Below are positions 7,268-15,099 of a stretch of DNA of 51,937 nt, piece by piece. The notes below the pieces were generated by a model. That model did not search any database. It was not told the origin of the DNA and worked only from the letters and a program-made list of their open reading frames with translations. Where the stretch lies: positions 1 to 51,937 of the forward strand of contig SFDM01000038.1 in the NCBI GenBank assembly GCA_004558205.1. The letters run 5' to 3'. Made by a program: the position numbers and the translations under genes. The DNA comes from Pyramidobacter piscolens (GTDB lineage Bacteria; Synergistota; Synergistia; Synergistales; Dethiosulfovibrionaceae). Numbering within the stretch: position 1 is the first letter of the stretch; every line of letters begins with the position of its first letter.

Positions 7268-8092
7268 TTACTTTCTGGGGATCGGGATATAGCCGCTTTT
7301 GGCGATGATCTCCGCGCCCTCGGGCGAGTAGATGTAGTCGATGAAGGCCCTGGTCAGCCCCTCGGGCTCGCCCTTGGTGTTCATGAACAGGTCGCGCACG
7401 ATGGTGTAGCTGCCGTTGGCCGCGTTCTCCTGCGTGGCCGTCATGCCGTCCAGCGTCGGCGCCTTCACCGAAGCGTCGATGTGGCCGATGCCCACATAGC
7501 CGATAGCGCGCGCGTCCTGGGCAATGGCCGTCTTCATTGCGCCGTTGGAGTTCACCACGTTGGTGCCCGCCGCCAGAGCGCCGCCCTTCAGAACCTTGTC
7601 AGTGAAGACCTCTCTGGTGCCCGAGCCGTCCTCGCGGCCAAACACGTTGATCTTTCCGGCCGCGCCGCCCACCTGGGACCAGTCGGTGATCTTGCCGGAA
7701 TAGATGTCGGCCGCCTGCTCGCGCGTCAGGGCGTTCACGCCGTTGGCGGGGTTGACCACCACCGCCACGCCGTCGATGGCGAAGGGGAACGTCACGAGGC
7801 CATACTGGGCGACTTCCTTTTCTTTCAGCGGGCGTCCCGTGTTGCCGATAGCCACAAGGCCTTCGCCCGCCTGCTTGACCCCCACGCCCGAGCCGCCGCC
7901 GGCCACGGTGATGCGGATATCGGGGTTGCTTTTCATGATGCGCTTGGCCGCTTCCTTCATGACGGGAATATGAGCTGTGCCGCCGGCGATATCCATAGTG
8001 CCCTTCATGCCCTTGAAAGCGTCGAGCGGCGCCGCGAACGCCGACGAAGCGAGCGCCAGTACGAGTACCGCCGCGAGGAAAAATCTTTTCAT
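7268..8092 (-). CDS. pstS: Phosphate-binding periplasmic protein PstS
   Basis: A 274-residue solute-binding protein that captures phosphate in the periplasm for PstC/PstA. A Sec signal peptide covers residues 1-20 (KR, hydrophobic core, AFA cleavage); no lipobox cysteine is seen, so it should be soluble. Family segments include AGGGSGVGVKQ, IGNTGRPL, GKITDWSQVGG and REDGSGTREVF, which carry phosphate-binding Ser/Thr/Arg/Asp residues. The ATG has AGGAGTG upstream. It lies upstream of pstCAB on the same strand but is cut off by a terminator and repeats. Confidence 0.92.
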   Translation of the reverse strand: MKRFFLAAVLVLALASSAFAAPLDAFKGMKGTMDIAGGTAHIPVMKEAAKRIMKSNPDIRITVAGGGSGVGVKQAGEGLVAIGNTGRPLKEKEVAQYGLVTFPFAIDGVAVVVNPANGVNALTREQAADIYSGKITDWSQVGGAAGKINVFGREDGSGTREVFTDKVLKGGALAAGTNVVNSNGAMKTAIAQDARAIGYVGIGHIDASVKAPTLDGMTATQENAANGSYTIVRDLFMNTKGEPEGLTRAFIDYIYSPEGAEIIAKSGYIPIPRK

Positions 8093-8565
8093 CGTAAATC
8101 ACTCCTGTAGAAATAAAATGAGGTTAAGCAGAACTTTCTTCATAGATATTATGATAAAATCGACAACTTTTCACACGCCGAAGTGCATGAAAAAAAGGCT
8201 GCCCGTAAAGATGATCATCGTCGTTTTATCATAAATTCTCGCGAGGAATCGATAAGCTAGTTTATAGAAATAATTCGTAATAGATATGTAAGCTCAAGAG
8301 AGGTCGCAGAATGTGAAGTGTAAAATTTAAGATATTGAAATATGGATGTGTCAGGATCCGTGGGGAAAACAAAAACATAACTGCCTTTTCTGAGGCGATC
8401 CCGATCATGTGGTGAAAACCTTGAGAAAATCCAGCGTCACGCCTCGCGGGAACGGGGTGGTTTCAGCTGGGCTGAAGGGAGCCAGGACGCGGTGTGAGAG
8501 CGATAGATTCTCAGTTTCATGGAGCAGGAATAACCTGTTTCAATGCGCCTATTTTATCGTAAACA

Positions 8566-8574
8566 TGCTAGAAT
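8566..8574 (+). promoter_or_regulatory. Extended -10 element upstream of the ZIP transporter
   Basis: TGC followed by TAGAAT forms an extended -10 (TGnTAnAAT). No good -35 is visible. A transcript starting here would include the parS palindrome in its leader. Confidence 0.35.
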
Positions 8575-8602
8575 GAAGCGTAAAATTTTCGTTCTTGAGA
8601 AA

Positions 8603-8618
8603 TGTTCCACGTGGAACA
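8603..8618. promoter_or_regulatory. parS: parS-type centromere site (ParB binding)
   Basis: A perfect 16-bp palindrome, TGTTCCACGTGGAACA, extended to 20 bp by AAT/ATT. It matches the widely conserved chromosomal parS consensus TGTTnCACGTGnAACA bound by ParB. In known systems ParB spreads from parS and loads SMC, and smc is present in this window. No parA/parB genes are seen here. Function is inferred from the sequence match alone. Confidence 0.8.
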
Positions 8619-8729
8619 TTTTTCAGAAAGTCCCCGCCGGTTCGGCGGCGCGGCGCTGAGCAAACGCCGCGGCTGGCGCTGTGCGGCGGTGGCTTTCAGG
8701 AAGACTAAAAAGGGGAGAGGGTATTTCAT

Positions 8730-9533
8730 ATGGGCTTTTTTCTTGAATTGCCGACGCCTCTTCAGGCGCTGGTCGCCACGTTCTTCACCTGGGCGGCGAC
8801 GGCGCTGGGCGCGGCTGTGGTCTTTACCAGCAGGACGCCGAGCCGTCGCTTTCTCGACGTGATGCTCGGCTTCGCCGCGGGCGTGATGATCGCGGCCAGC
8901 TTCTGGTCGCTGCTCGACCCGGCGCTGGAAATGGCGCAGGAACTGGGCTGGCCTAAATGGCTGCCCGTGGGCATCGGCTTTATGGCGGGCGGCGTCTTTC
9001 TGCGCCTTGTGGACCGCTTCATGCCCCACATGCACTTGGGAGCCGCCGCTCCGGAAGGTTTGCCCAGCAAGCTGCGGCGCACCGTACTGCTGGTGCTGGC
9101 CATCACGCTGCACAACATACCCGAGGGACTGGCCGTCGGCGTGGCCTTCGGCGCCGTGGGCTACAACCTGCCTTCGGCCAGCCTGACAGGGGCCATCGCC
9201 CTGGCGGCGGGCATGGCGATCCAGAACTTCCCCGAGGGCATGGCGGTCTCGCTGCCGCTGCGCCGCGAGGGCCTCTCGGCCTGGAAGAGCTTTGTCTACG
9301 GCCAGTACTCGGGCCTGGTAGAGCCGGTCTTCGGCGTGCTGGGAGCCATGCTCGTGGGCATAGCGCGCCCCGTGCTGCCCTTCGCGCTGGCTTTCGCCGC
9401 GGGAGCCATGATCTTCGTGGTCGTGGAAGAGGTCATCCCCGAATCCCAGTCCGACGGCTACGGCGACGACGCCACCATGGGCGTCATGGTGGGTTTCGTG
9501 ATCATGATGATCCTTGACACGGCGCTGGGGTAA
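8730..9533 (+). CDS. ZIP-family metal transporter (GufA/ZupT type)
   Basis: A 267-residue inner-membrane protein with about eight transmembrane helices that probably imports divalent metal such as zinc, as known for the family. The metal-site signatures are present: HNIPEG at 128-133 in helix 4 and QNFPEG at 165-170 in helix 5, plus EEVIPES late in the protein. A histidine pair (PHMH, around 100-102) sits in the cytoplasmic loop. It has its own ribosome binding site (GGGGAGAGGG) and is closed by a palindromic terminator. Exact metal specificity cannot be read from the sequence. Confidence 0.88.
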   Translation: MGFFLELPTPLQALVATFFTWAATALGAAVVFTSRTPSRRFLDVMLGFAAGVMIAASFWSLLDPALEMAQELGWPKWLPVGIGFMAGGVFLRLVDRFMPHMHLGAAAPEGLPSKLRRTVLLVLAITLHNIPEGLAVGVAFGAVGYNLPSASLTGAIALAAGMAIQNFPEGMAVSLPLRREGLSAWKSFVYGQYSGLVEPVFGVLGAMLVGIARPVLPFALAFAAGAMIFVVVEEVIPESQSDGYGDDATMGVMVGFVIMMILDTALG

Positions 9534-9541
9534 GCGCGGAG

Positions 9542-9585
9542 GTCAAAAAAACGGAGAACCCATATGGGTTCTCCGTTTTTTTGAC
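9542..9585. terminator. Bidirectional terminator, 44-bp perfect palindrome
   Basis: A perfect palindrome centred on CATATG, with arms ACGGAGAACC and GGTTCTCCGT flanked by seven A and seven T. It gives a strong hairpin plus U-tract in both directions, between the convergent ZIP gene (plus) and the symporter gene (minus). Confidence 0.93.
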
Positions 9586-9610
9586 TAAGGTGAATTTGTC
9601 GGTCAGCTAT

Positions 9611-10825
9611 TTACTCCGCGGGCGGGACCAGGTCTTCGCCTTCGGACTTGGCGACCACTGTGGCGACGGCGGCGTCGCCGGTGATGTTGATGCAGGTGCG
9701 GATCATGTCCAGCACGGCGTCGATGCCGGCGATCATGGCCACGCCCTCGATGGGCAGGCCGGCCTGGACTGTGACGAGGGAGAGCATGATCAGGCCCGCG
9801 CCGGGGACTCCTGCGGTTCCGATGGAGGCCAGCGTGGCGGTGACGAGGATGCTCAGCTGAGCGCCGAAGGACAGCGGAATTCCGAAGGCCTGGGCGATGA
9901 AGAGCGCGCAGACGCCCTGATAGAGGGCGGTGCCGTCCATGTTGACCGTGGCGCCCAGAGGCAGCACAAAGGAAGAAACCTTCTCGGAAACGCCCATCTT
10001 GCGGCAGCATTCCATGGTGACGGGCAGCGTGCCGGAGCTGGAACGGGTGACGAAGGCCGTGAGGCTGGCTTCCTTGATGCCCTTGAAGAACCACAGGGGG
10101 CTCTTGTGGACGAAGATGGCGACCATGCCGGAATAGACCAGAACGGCGTGGATGATGCAGCCGGCGTAGACGGCGATGATAACTTTGAGGAAGGGGAGCA
10201 GCACAGCGGCGCCGTACTTCGACACGGTGACGGCGATCAGGGCGAAGACGCCGTAGGGAGCCAGAGCCATGACGCAGGCGGTCATCTTGTACATCACTTC
10301 AGCCACGGAATTCATGAAGGCGATGGCGGGTTTGCCCTTCTCGCCGGCCATGATGGCGGCCACGCCGAAGAACAGCGCGAAGACGATGATCTGAAGCATG
10401 TTGCCCTTGACCATGGCGTCGAAGAAGTTCTTGGGGAACATGCCAGTGAGCACTTCGCCGAGGCCGGGAGCCGCTTTTGCCTTTGTGGCGGTGGCGAGGG
10501 CCAGATCCATGCCGGCGCCGGGCTGGAACACGTTGCCCATCACGAGGCCAATAGCGATGGCCACAGCCGTGGTGATCAGATAGAGGGCGATGGTCTTGAC
10601 GCCGATGCGGCCGAGGGCCTTGGGATCGCCGAGGGAGGCGACGCCGACCACAAGGCTGGAAATGACCAGCGGCACGATCAGCATGCTCAATAAAGCCATA
10701 AAGATTTTGCCGATGGGGTCAACGTAACCGACGACGCTGGGATCAAATAACTTGCCGAAAACAATACCCGCGATAAAACCGATGGTGATCTTCCAAATCA
10801 ATGGAATTCCGCGTTTCTCTGACAT
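9611..10825 (-). CDS. Dicarboxylate/amino acid:cation symporter (DAACS, SLC1 family)
   Basis: A 404-residue inner-membrane symporter of the GltP/DctA family, which imports glutamate, aspartate or C4-dicarboxylates with H+ or Na+. It opens with the typical KITIGFIAGIVFGKLF helix. The serine-rich HP1 tip reads TRSSSGTLPVTMECC. The TM7 motif NMDGTALYQG and the HP2 segment ASIGTAGVPGAGLIML are present. The start at 10823-10825 has GGAGGG seven nt upstream. The gene is monocistronic, between its own promoter and a palindromic terminator. The exact substrate is not resolved. Confidence 0.9.
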   Translation of the reverse strand: MSEKRGIPLIWKITIGFIAGIVFGKLFDPSVVGYVDPIGKIFMALLSMLIVPLVISSLVVGVASLGDPKALGRIGVKTIALYLITTAVAIAIGLVMGNVFQPGAGMDLALATATKAKAAPGLGEVLTGMFPKNFFDAMVKGNMLQIIVFALFFGVAAIMAGEKGKPAIAFMNSVAEVMYKMTACVMALAPYGVFALIAVTVSKYGAAVLLPFLKVIIAVYAGCIIHAVLVYSGMVAIFVHKSPLWFFKGIKEASLTAFVTRSSSGTLPVTMECCRKMGVSEKVSSFVLPLGATVNMDGTALYQGVCALFIAQAFGIPLSFGAQLSILVTATLASIGTAGVPGAGLIMLSLVTVQAGLPIEGVAMIAGIDAVLDMIRTCINITGDAAVATVVAKSEGEDLVPPAE

Positions 10826-10889
10826 GATGTATCCCTCCATTACAAAGATGTGATGCGTTGTTCCGCAAAGAACGGGATAAAACAATATC

Positions 10890-10917
10890 AGTATATAAGA
10901 AAATAAATAATTGTCAA
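10890..10917 (-). promoter_or_regulatory. Promoter of the DAACS symporter gene
   Basis: On the minus strand a perfect TTGACA (10912-10917) is followed after 16 bp by TATACT (10890-10895). The leader to the ATG is about 58 nt. Confidence 0.75.
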
Positions 10918-11001
10918 AGGCTTTCTGCGGCGGCCGATGGATTTTTTTGAGAGGTTTTTCTGCCCAAAATTTGGGCTGTAACTGAAAGCCATGGAAAACT
11001 G

Positions 11002-11010
11002 TGGTAAAAT
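11002..11010 (+). promoter_or_regulatory. Extended -10 element of the patatin-barrel gene
   Basis: TGG TAAAAT, an extended -10 box, lies 47 nt before the TTG start; no clear -35 is seen. The same nine bases occur upstream of the LapA-like gene at 28606-28614. Confidence 0.45.
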
Positions 11011-11056
11011 CGGGAAGTCATATTAAATTTTAAGCGGGAAGGGCGGTTGCGATCAA

Positions 11057-13174
11057 TTGAAAAAAATCACAGCATGGCTGTTGTTCTGCCTTGTCTTCTG
11101 CGCTGCGCCTGTTCAGGCGGAGGATCGCCCCTACGTCGTGCTCGCGCTTTCAGGCGGCGGCATTAAAGGGTACGCCCATATCGGAGTGCTCGACATACTG
11201 GAGAAGAACGGAATCGGCGTGGCGGGCATCGTAGGCACCAGCATGGGCGCGGCCATCGGCGGCATGTACGCCAGCGGCTATACAGCGGAAGAAATTGAAA
11301 AAATCGTCGATTCCATCAACCTGGGCGAGCTGATCGCCTCGACGGGGCAGCCTTTTTTTAATATTTCCGAGCGGGTTCAGCGCGATGTCAGCCTGCTCCG
11401 TCCCGAAATCTATACCGACGCGAAGAATCGCGCGGCGGGGCCTCTGGGGCTTTTTGCCGGAGCCGGCGTGCTCGAGTGCTTCGCGAGGCACCTTTCCCAT
11501 ATCACGGTGACCGATTTTAACAAGCTGCCCATTCCCTTCGCTGCCGTGGCGACGGACCTCGTGACGGGGGAGAAAGTAGTGATTCGCCACGGCTCTTTGG
11601 CGTCGGCGATCAGGGCCTCCATCTCTCTTCCAGGCGTATTCGACCCCTGGAACCTGAACGGGCGCCTTTTGGTGGACGGCGGCCTGGTTTCCAACATGCC
11701 CGTGGAAACGGCGAAAAACCTGTTCCCCGGCTACCCCGTCATCGCGGTGAACCTCACGAGCGAACTGGGGAAACGCAGTTCCATGGGCAACATGGTGGAC
11801 GTGCTGATGCAGTCCATTACTATTCTGACCATGCAGAACGTGCGCCGCGAGGCGACCCTGGCCGACCTGGTGATCAGCCCGAGCGTCAAGGAATATCCTA
11901 TCCTCGGCGACACCAAGGCGGACGTGATCGTCGAACAGGGGCGAGCCGCGGCTTTAAAGTCCATGCCGCAGATACGCGCGCTGCTCAAGCGGGCGCCGGT
12001 TCGGAAAGTCCCCGATGAAAAGCCGGCGGAGCCCCAGGAACTTCCCCGCGTCGCGGGCGTACGGGTGATCGGCGCGCCCGCGGAAATGGCCCGCGGCATT
12101 GAAAAAGAGTTGAACCGGGCCTGGCTCGGGCGCCCCGTGTCCATGAAGTCCATCATCGAGGCCGGCGCCAGCATCACCCGGCGCGAAGACGTGCGCAACG
12201 TGGATTACGACCTGGTGGAGACGAAACGCGGCGTGATCGTGGAGATGAACCTTCAGCGCTTCCCCGCGCACCGCTACTCCCTGAGCGGCTATGGAAGCAC
12301 CTTCAGCGGCGCGGGCTGGCTGACGGTGAACGCGAAAAGCTACGACTACCTGAAGCCCGGCGACCTGCTCCAGGCTAGGCTGTACCTTTCAGACAGCTGG
12401 GCGGGCGTGGTCAATTATTACTGGGGCATGGACAACCCCAGCAACTCCTGGGAGCTGGAATTTCTGGCCTCGCGATACAGCCTGAACACGCCCGGCGGCT
12501 TCTTGAAATGGGACCGTTACGCCGCGGCGCTTTCACGGCGCGTCACCGTAAAAGACCGGCTTTGGTTTGAAGGCGGGCTGAACGTGACGGCCATGAGAAA
12601 CGTCCACGGCGCCGACGAGGTGAACTTCGCGGCTCCCTACGTCTTGGCCAGCCTGAACATGATGAACGCTCCCGAAGACCCCACCGACGGCATGATCCTC
12701 CACGTGGGAGCCGCGTGGCCCACCGAGGCGGAAGAACTGATGCTGTATGCCGACCTGACGGCGCGCAAAAAACTGGGGCCACGGCTCCTCGCGGAAGTCC
12801 GGGGCGGCTATCGCGAAGGGGATATGTCCTCGTCGCCGCTGTTCGCCGCCTATCTCGGCGCGAGAGAAGAGCTGTACAGCCTGGCCAATCGCCCGATCCT
12901 CTCGGAAGACTTCCTGTGGTGGCGGGCGAAACTGGCCTATTCGCTGAAAGAATCCTTCCTCGGCAGCTCTGTGGTGGAAATTTTTGGCGGCCAGGGCTAT
13001 GCCTGGAACGGCAACGGAGACCGGATCGCCGAGCCGTGGGAAGTGGGGCTGGCTTTCTGCGCTCCCCGAAAACTTCTGGACGCGCGGGTCTACGCGCTGT
13101 ATACCAACCAGAGCGAGTGGCGTTTCGGCGTGACTCTGGGGATGCCGGATTGGGATGTCTTTCTTCCCTTTTGA
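11057..13174 (+). CDS. Patatin-like phospholipase with C-terminal outer-membrane barrel (PlpD-like, type Vd)
   Basis: A 705-residue secreted protein starting at TTG. A signal peptide (1-21, ending PVQA) is followed by a patatin domain with the oxyanion segment GGGIKGYAH (33-41), nucleophile motif GTSMG (Ser62) and catalytic DGG near 207. Residues of about 330-410 look like a POTRA-type linker (VAGVRVIGAP...). From about 410 alternating strands resemble a 16-stranded Omp85/surface-antigen barrel, ending with the aromatic C-terminus FLPF. This order matches type Vd autotransporters such as PlpD, where the barrel exports the lipase. Expected role: hydrolysis of phospholipids at or beyond the outer membrane. 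It supports a diderm host. Confidence 0.85.
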   Translation: MKKITAWLLFCLVFCAAPVQAEDRPYVVLALSGGGIKGYAHIGVLDILEKNGIGVAGIVGTSMGAAIGGMYASGYTAEEIEKIVDSINLGELIASTGQPFFNISERVQRDVSLLRPEIYTDAKNRAAGPLGLFAGAGVLECFARHLSHITVTDFNKLPIPFAAVATDLVTGEKVVIRHGSLASAIRASISLPGVFDPWNLNGRLLVDGGLVSNMPVETAKNLFPGYPVIAVNLTSELGKRSSMGNMVDVLMQSITILTMQNVRREATLADLVISPSVKEYPILGDTKADVIVEQGRAAALKSMPQIRALLKRAPVRKVPDEKPAEPQELPRVAGVRVIGAPAEMARGIEKELNRAWLGRPVSMKSIIEAGASITRREDVRNVDYDLVETKRGVIVEMNLQRFPAHRYSLSGYGSTFSGAGWLTVNAKSYDYLKPGDLLQARLYLSDSWAGVVNYYWGMDNPSNSWELEFLASRYSLNTPGGFLKWDRYAAALSRRVTVKDRLWFEGGLNVTAMRNVHGADEVNFAAPYVLASLNMMNAPEDPTDGMILHVGAAWPTEAEELMLYADLTARKKLGPRLLAEVRGGYREGDMSSSPLFAAYLGAREELYSLANRPILSEDFLWWRAKLAYSLKESFLGSSVVEIFGGQGYAWNGNGDRIAEPWEVGLAFCAPRKLLDARVYALYTNQSEWRFGVTLGMPDWDVFLPF

Positions 13175-13204
13175 TTTTCATCAAATGCGAAGCTGCTGAA
13201 ACTA

Positions 13205-13213
13205 TGCTACAAT
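13205..13213 (+). promoter_or_regulatory. Extended -10 element upstream of proS
   Basis: TGC TACAAT lies just after the patatin-barrel gene. If used, the proS leader of about 370 nt would contain the whole family A3 repeat. Confidence 0.35.
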
Positions 13214-13254
13214 AGATTCTTTGCGCCCGGCTGAAAAGGCGCGGCGGTCTTATC

Positions 13255-13531
13255 ATACTAATTACCCATTGGCGTGCTTAATGCCAAGTCGAAGAGCCAC
13301 GTCAAAAGATTTCAACGCAAAGGTTCGCAAAGGAAAACCTTGAAAGATTTTAGAACCGTAAAATCAAGCAAAATTTATAAATTATCATCGCGCTAATTCG
13401 TTTTTTAGTTAATAATTTAGATCTTGTTTTTCCTTTGCGTCCTTCGCGCCCTTTCTCTTCAACCTTTGCGTTGAAGTCCTTTGACTTTGATCTTCGTTTC
13501 GACATTAAGCATGTTGAATGTGAATTGGATT
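13255..13531. repeat. Family A repeat, copy A3 (complete, inverted relative to A2)
   Basis: A 277-bp copy. The left end reads ATACTAATTACCCATT then GCGTGCTTAAT; the right end on the other strand reads AATCCAATTCACATT then AACATGCTTAAT. The body aligns with the reverse complement of A2 almost throughout, including GTCAAAAGATTTCAACGC and the AT-rich centre. Copies about 6 kb apart this similar suggest fairly recent movement or a conserved function. Confidence 0.85.
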
Positions 13532-13552
13532 AAATCGTTTGAGTCAAGTTTA

Positions 13553-13568
13553 GGGGGACCGATCCCCC
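13553..13568 (+). other. Small hairpin in front of the proS ribosome binding site
   Basis: GGGGGA-CCGA-TCCCCC, a perfect 6-bp stem with a 4-nt loop, ends 7 nt before the GGAGGG ribosome binding site. No T-box specifier or antiterminator sequence is recognised, so a regulatory role is unproven. Confidence 0.35.
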
Positions 13569-13590
13569 GGAGCTTTTGGAGGGAATTAGG

Positions 13591-15027
13591 ATGGCTCGTA
13601 ATATAACGCCGAAGGAACAGGATTATTCACAGTGGTATCTGGACATCATCAAAGTGGCCGAGCTTGCCGACTATGCGCCCGTGCGCGGCTGTATGGTCAT
13701 CAGGCCGACGGGGTACGCCGTCTGGGAGAACATGCAGGCCAAGTTCGACAGGGCTTTCAAGGAGACGGGGCACGTGAACGCCTACTTCCCCGTGCTGATC
13801 CCCTCTTCCTTCCTTGCGAAGGAAGCCGAGCACGTGGAAGGCTTTGCGCCGGAATGCGCCGTGGTCACCCACGCGGGCGGCGAGGAGCTTGAGGAGCCTC
13901 TGGTGGTCCGCCCCACGTCGGAGACCGTGATCGGCTACATGTACAGCAAGTGGATCCAGTCCTGGCGCGACCTGCCCGTGCTGATCAACCAGTGGGCGAA
14001 CGTCATGCGCTGGGAAAAGCGTCCCCGCTTGTTCCTGAGGACCTCCGAGTTCCTGTGGCAGGAAGGTCACACGGCTCACGCCACCTCCGAAGAGGCCCTG
14101 GCCGAGACCGAAAGAATGCTTGAGGTGTACCGCAAGATCATGGTGGAGGACCTGGCCCTGCCCATTGTCGAAGGCGTCAAGTCCGAAGGCGAGCGGTTCC
14201 CCGGCGCGCTGGAAACCTACACCTGCGAGACTATGGTCAGCGATACCAAGGCACTCCAGGCCGGCACAAGTCACTTTCTGGGGCAGAACTTTGCCAAGGC
14301 CTTCAACATCCAGTTCCAGGACAAGAGCGAACAGATGGAGTACGCCTGGACGACCAGCTGGGGCGTGTCCACGCGCATGATCGGCGCCGTCATCATGACC
14401 CACTCCGACAACGACGGCCTGATTCTGCCGCCGCACATCGCGCCCGTGAAAGCCGTCATCGTCCCCATCTCAAAGGACGAGACGAAGCTCACGGAGCTTT
14501 GCGCGAAGGCGAAAGAGCTGGCTGCCCGGCTGAATTCCGTACTGGGCGAGCCCTGCGTCAAGGTGGACGAGCAGGTTCATATGCGCCCGGCCGACCGTTT
14601 CTTCTATCACCTCCAGAAGGGCGTGCCGCTGCGCCTGGAGCTGGGCGAGAAGGACGCGGCCCAGGAATCGGTGCGTTCCGTGCGCCGCGATACGGGCGAG
14701 AAGGCCGACCTGAAGTGGGACAGCCTGACCCAGACCGTTCCTGCGCTGCTTGAGGAGATTCAGGCGTCGCTTTACAAGAAAGCCTGCGCCTTCAGGGACG
14801 CCAACACCGTTGAAGTCTCTTCTTATGAAGAGCTGAAAGCCCAGCTTGAAAAGGGCGGATGGGTTCGCGCCTATTTTGCCGGAAGCAAGGAAGACGAGAA
14901 GGCTATCAAGGAGGAGACCAGCGCCACAGTCCGCTGCTACCCCCTGGCCGACGCGGCCCTGCGCGGCCGTTGCGTCTATACGGGCAAAGAGAACGCGCGG
15001 CTTGCTATTTTCGCAAAATCCTATTAA
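13591..15027 (+). CDS. proS: Prolyl-tRNA synthetase (short, archaeal/eukaryote-like type)
   Basis: A 478-residue class II synthetase that charges tRNA-Pro. Class II motifs are visible: motif 1 around GYAVWENMQAKFD, motif 2 in NVMRWEKRPRLFLRTSEF, and motif 3 near the WGVSTRMIGAVIMTHSDN segment. An anticodon-binding domain follows from about residue 290, then a C-terminal domain with cysteines. It lacks the editing insertion of the long bacterial ProS form, which defines the short type. The start at 13591 is preferred over an in-frame TTG at 13576 because that TTG sits on the GGAGGG ribosome binding site. Confidence 0.92.
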   Translation: MARNITPKEQDYSQWYLDIIKVAELADYAPVRGCMVIRPTGYAVWENMQAKFDRAFKETGHVNAYFPVLIPSSFLAKEAEHVEGFAPECAVVTHAGGEELEEPLVVRPTSETVIGYMYSKWIQSWRDLPVLINQWANVMRWEKRPRLFLRTSEFLWQEGHTAHATSEEALAETERMLEVYRKIMVEDLALPIVEGVKSEGERFPGALETYTCETMVSDTKALQAGTSHFLGQNFAKAFNIQFQDKSEQMEYAWTTSWGVSTRMIGAVIMTHSDNDGLILPPHIAPVKAVIVPISKDETKLTELCAKAKELAARLNSVLGEPCVKVDEQVHMRPADRFFYHLQKGVPLRLELGEKDAAQESVRSVRRDTGEKADLKWDSLTQTVPALLEEIQASLYKKACAFRDANTVEVSSYEELKAQLEKGGWVRAYFAGSKEDEKAIKEETSATVRCYPLADAALRGRCVYTGKENARLAIFAKSY

Positions 15028-15032
15028 CGACA

Positions 15033-15067
15033 GGCGGCGAGCTTCCCCCGGACAGCTCGCCGCGTTT
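15033..15067 (+). terminator. Terminator after proS
   Basis: A 10-bp stem (GCGGCGAGCT / AGCTCGCCGC) with a 10-nt loop, followed by GTTTT. The helicase gene starts 33 bp further on, so termination may be partial. Confidence 0.6.
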
Positions 15068-15099
15068 TATGGGCCGCCCGCCAGGAGGAGTTGAGGCGC

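Larger units (their letters stand above)
8093..8729. other. Intergenic region upstream of pstS and the ZIP transporter
   Basis: A divergent gap of 637 bp. Next to pstS is its ribosome binding site and a weak minus-strand promoter candidate (TTGTCG, then TATGAA). The middle (about 8230-8560) holds GC-rich and AT-rich blocks that I do not recognise as a known RNA. The right part holds an extended -10 box and a parS-like palindrome. Short open frames here look spurious; one starts inside the palindrome. Confidence 0.5.

Noticed and set aside
8602..8862. Short open frame starting inside the parS palindrome
   Set aside because: Its first codons are simply the translated palindrome; it overlaps the real ZIP gene in another frame.
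9581..10693. Plus-strand open frame opposite the DAACS symporter
   Set aside because: Translation is an Asp/Gly/His/Ala-rich shadow; the minus-strand gene has promoter, ribosome binding site and all family motifs.
13532..13590. T-box riboswitch before proS
   Set aside because: No specifier loop, T-box sequence or terminator/antiterminator pair is visible; only a small hairpin is present.
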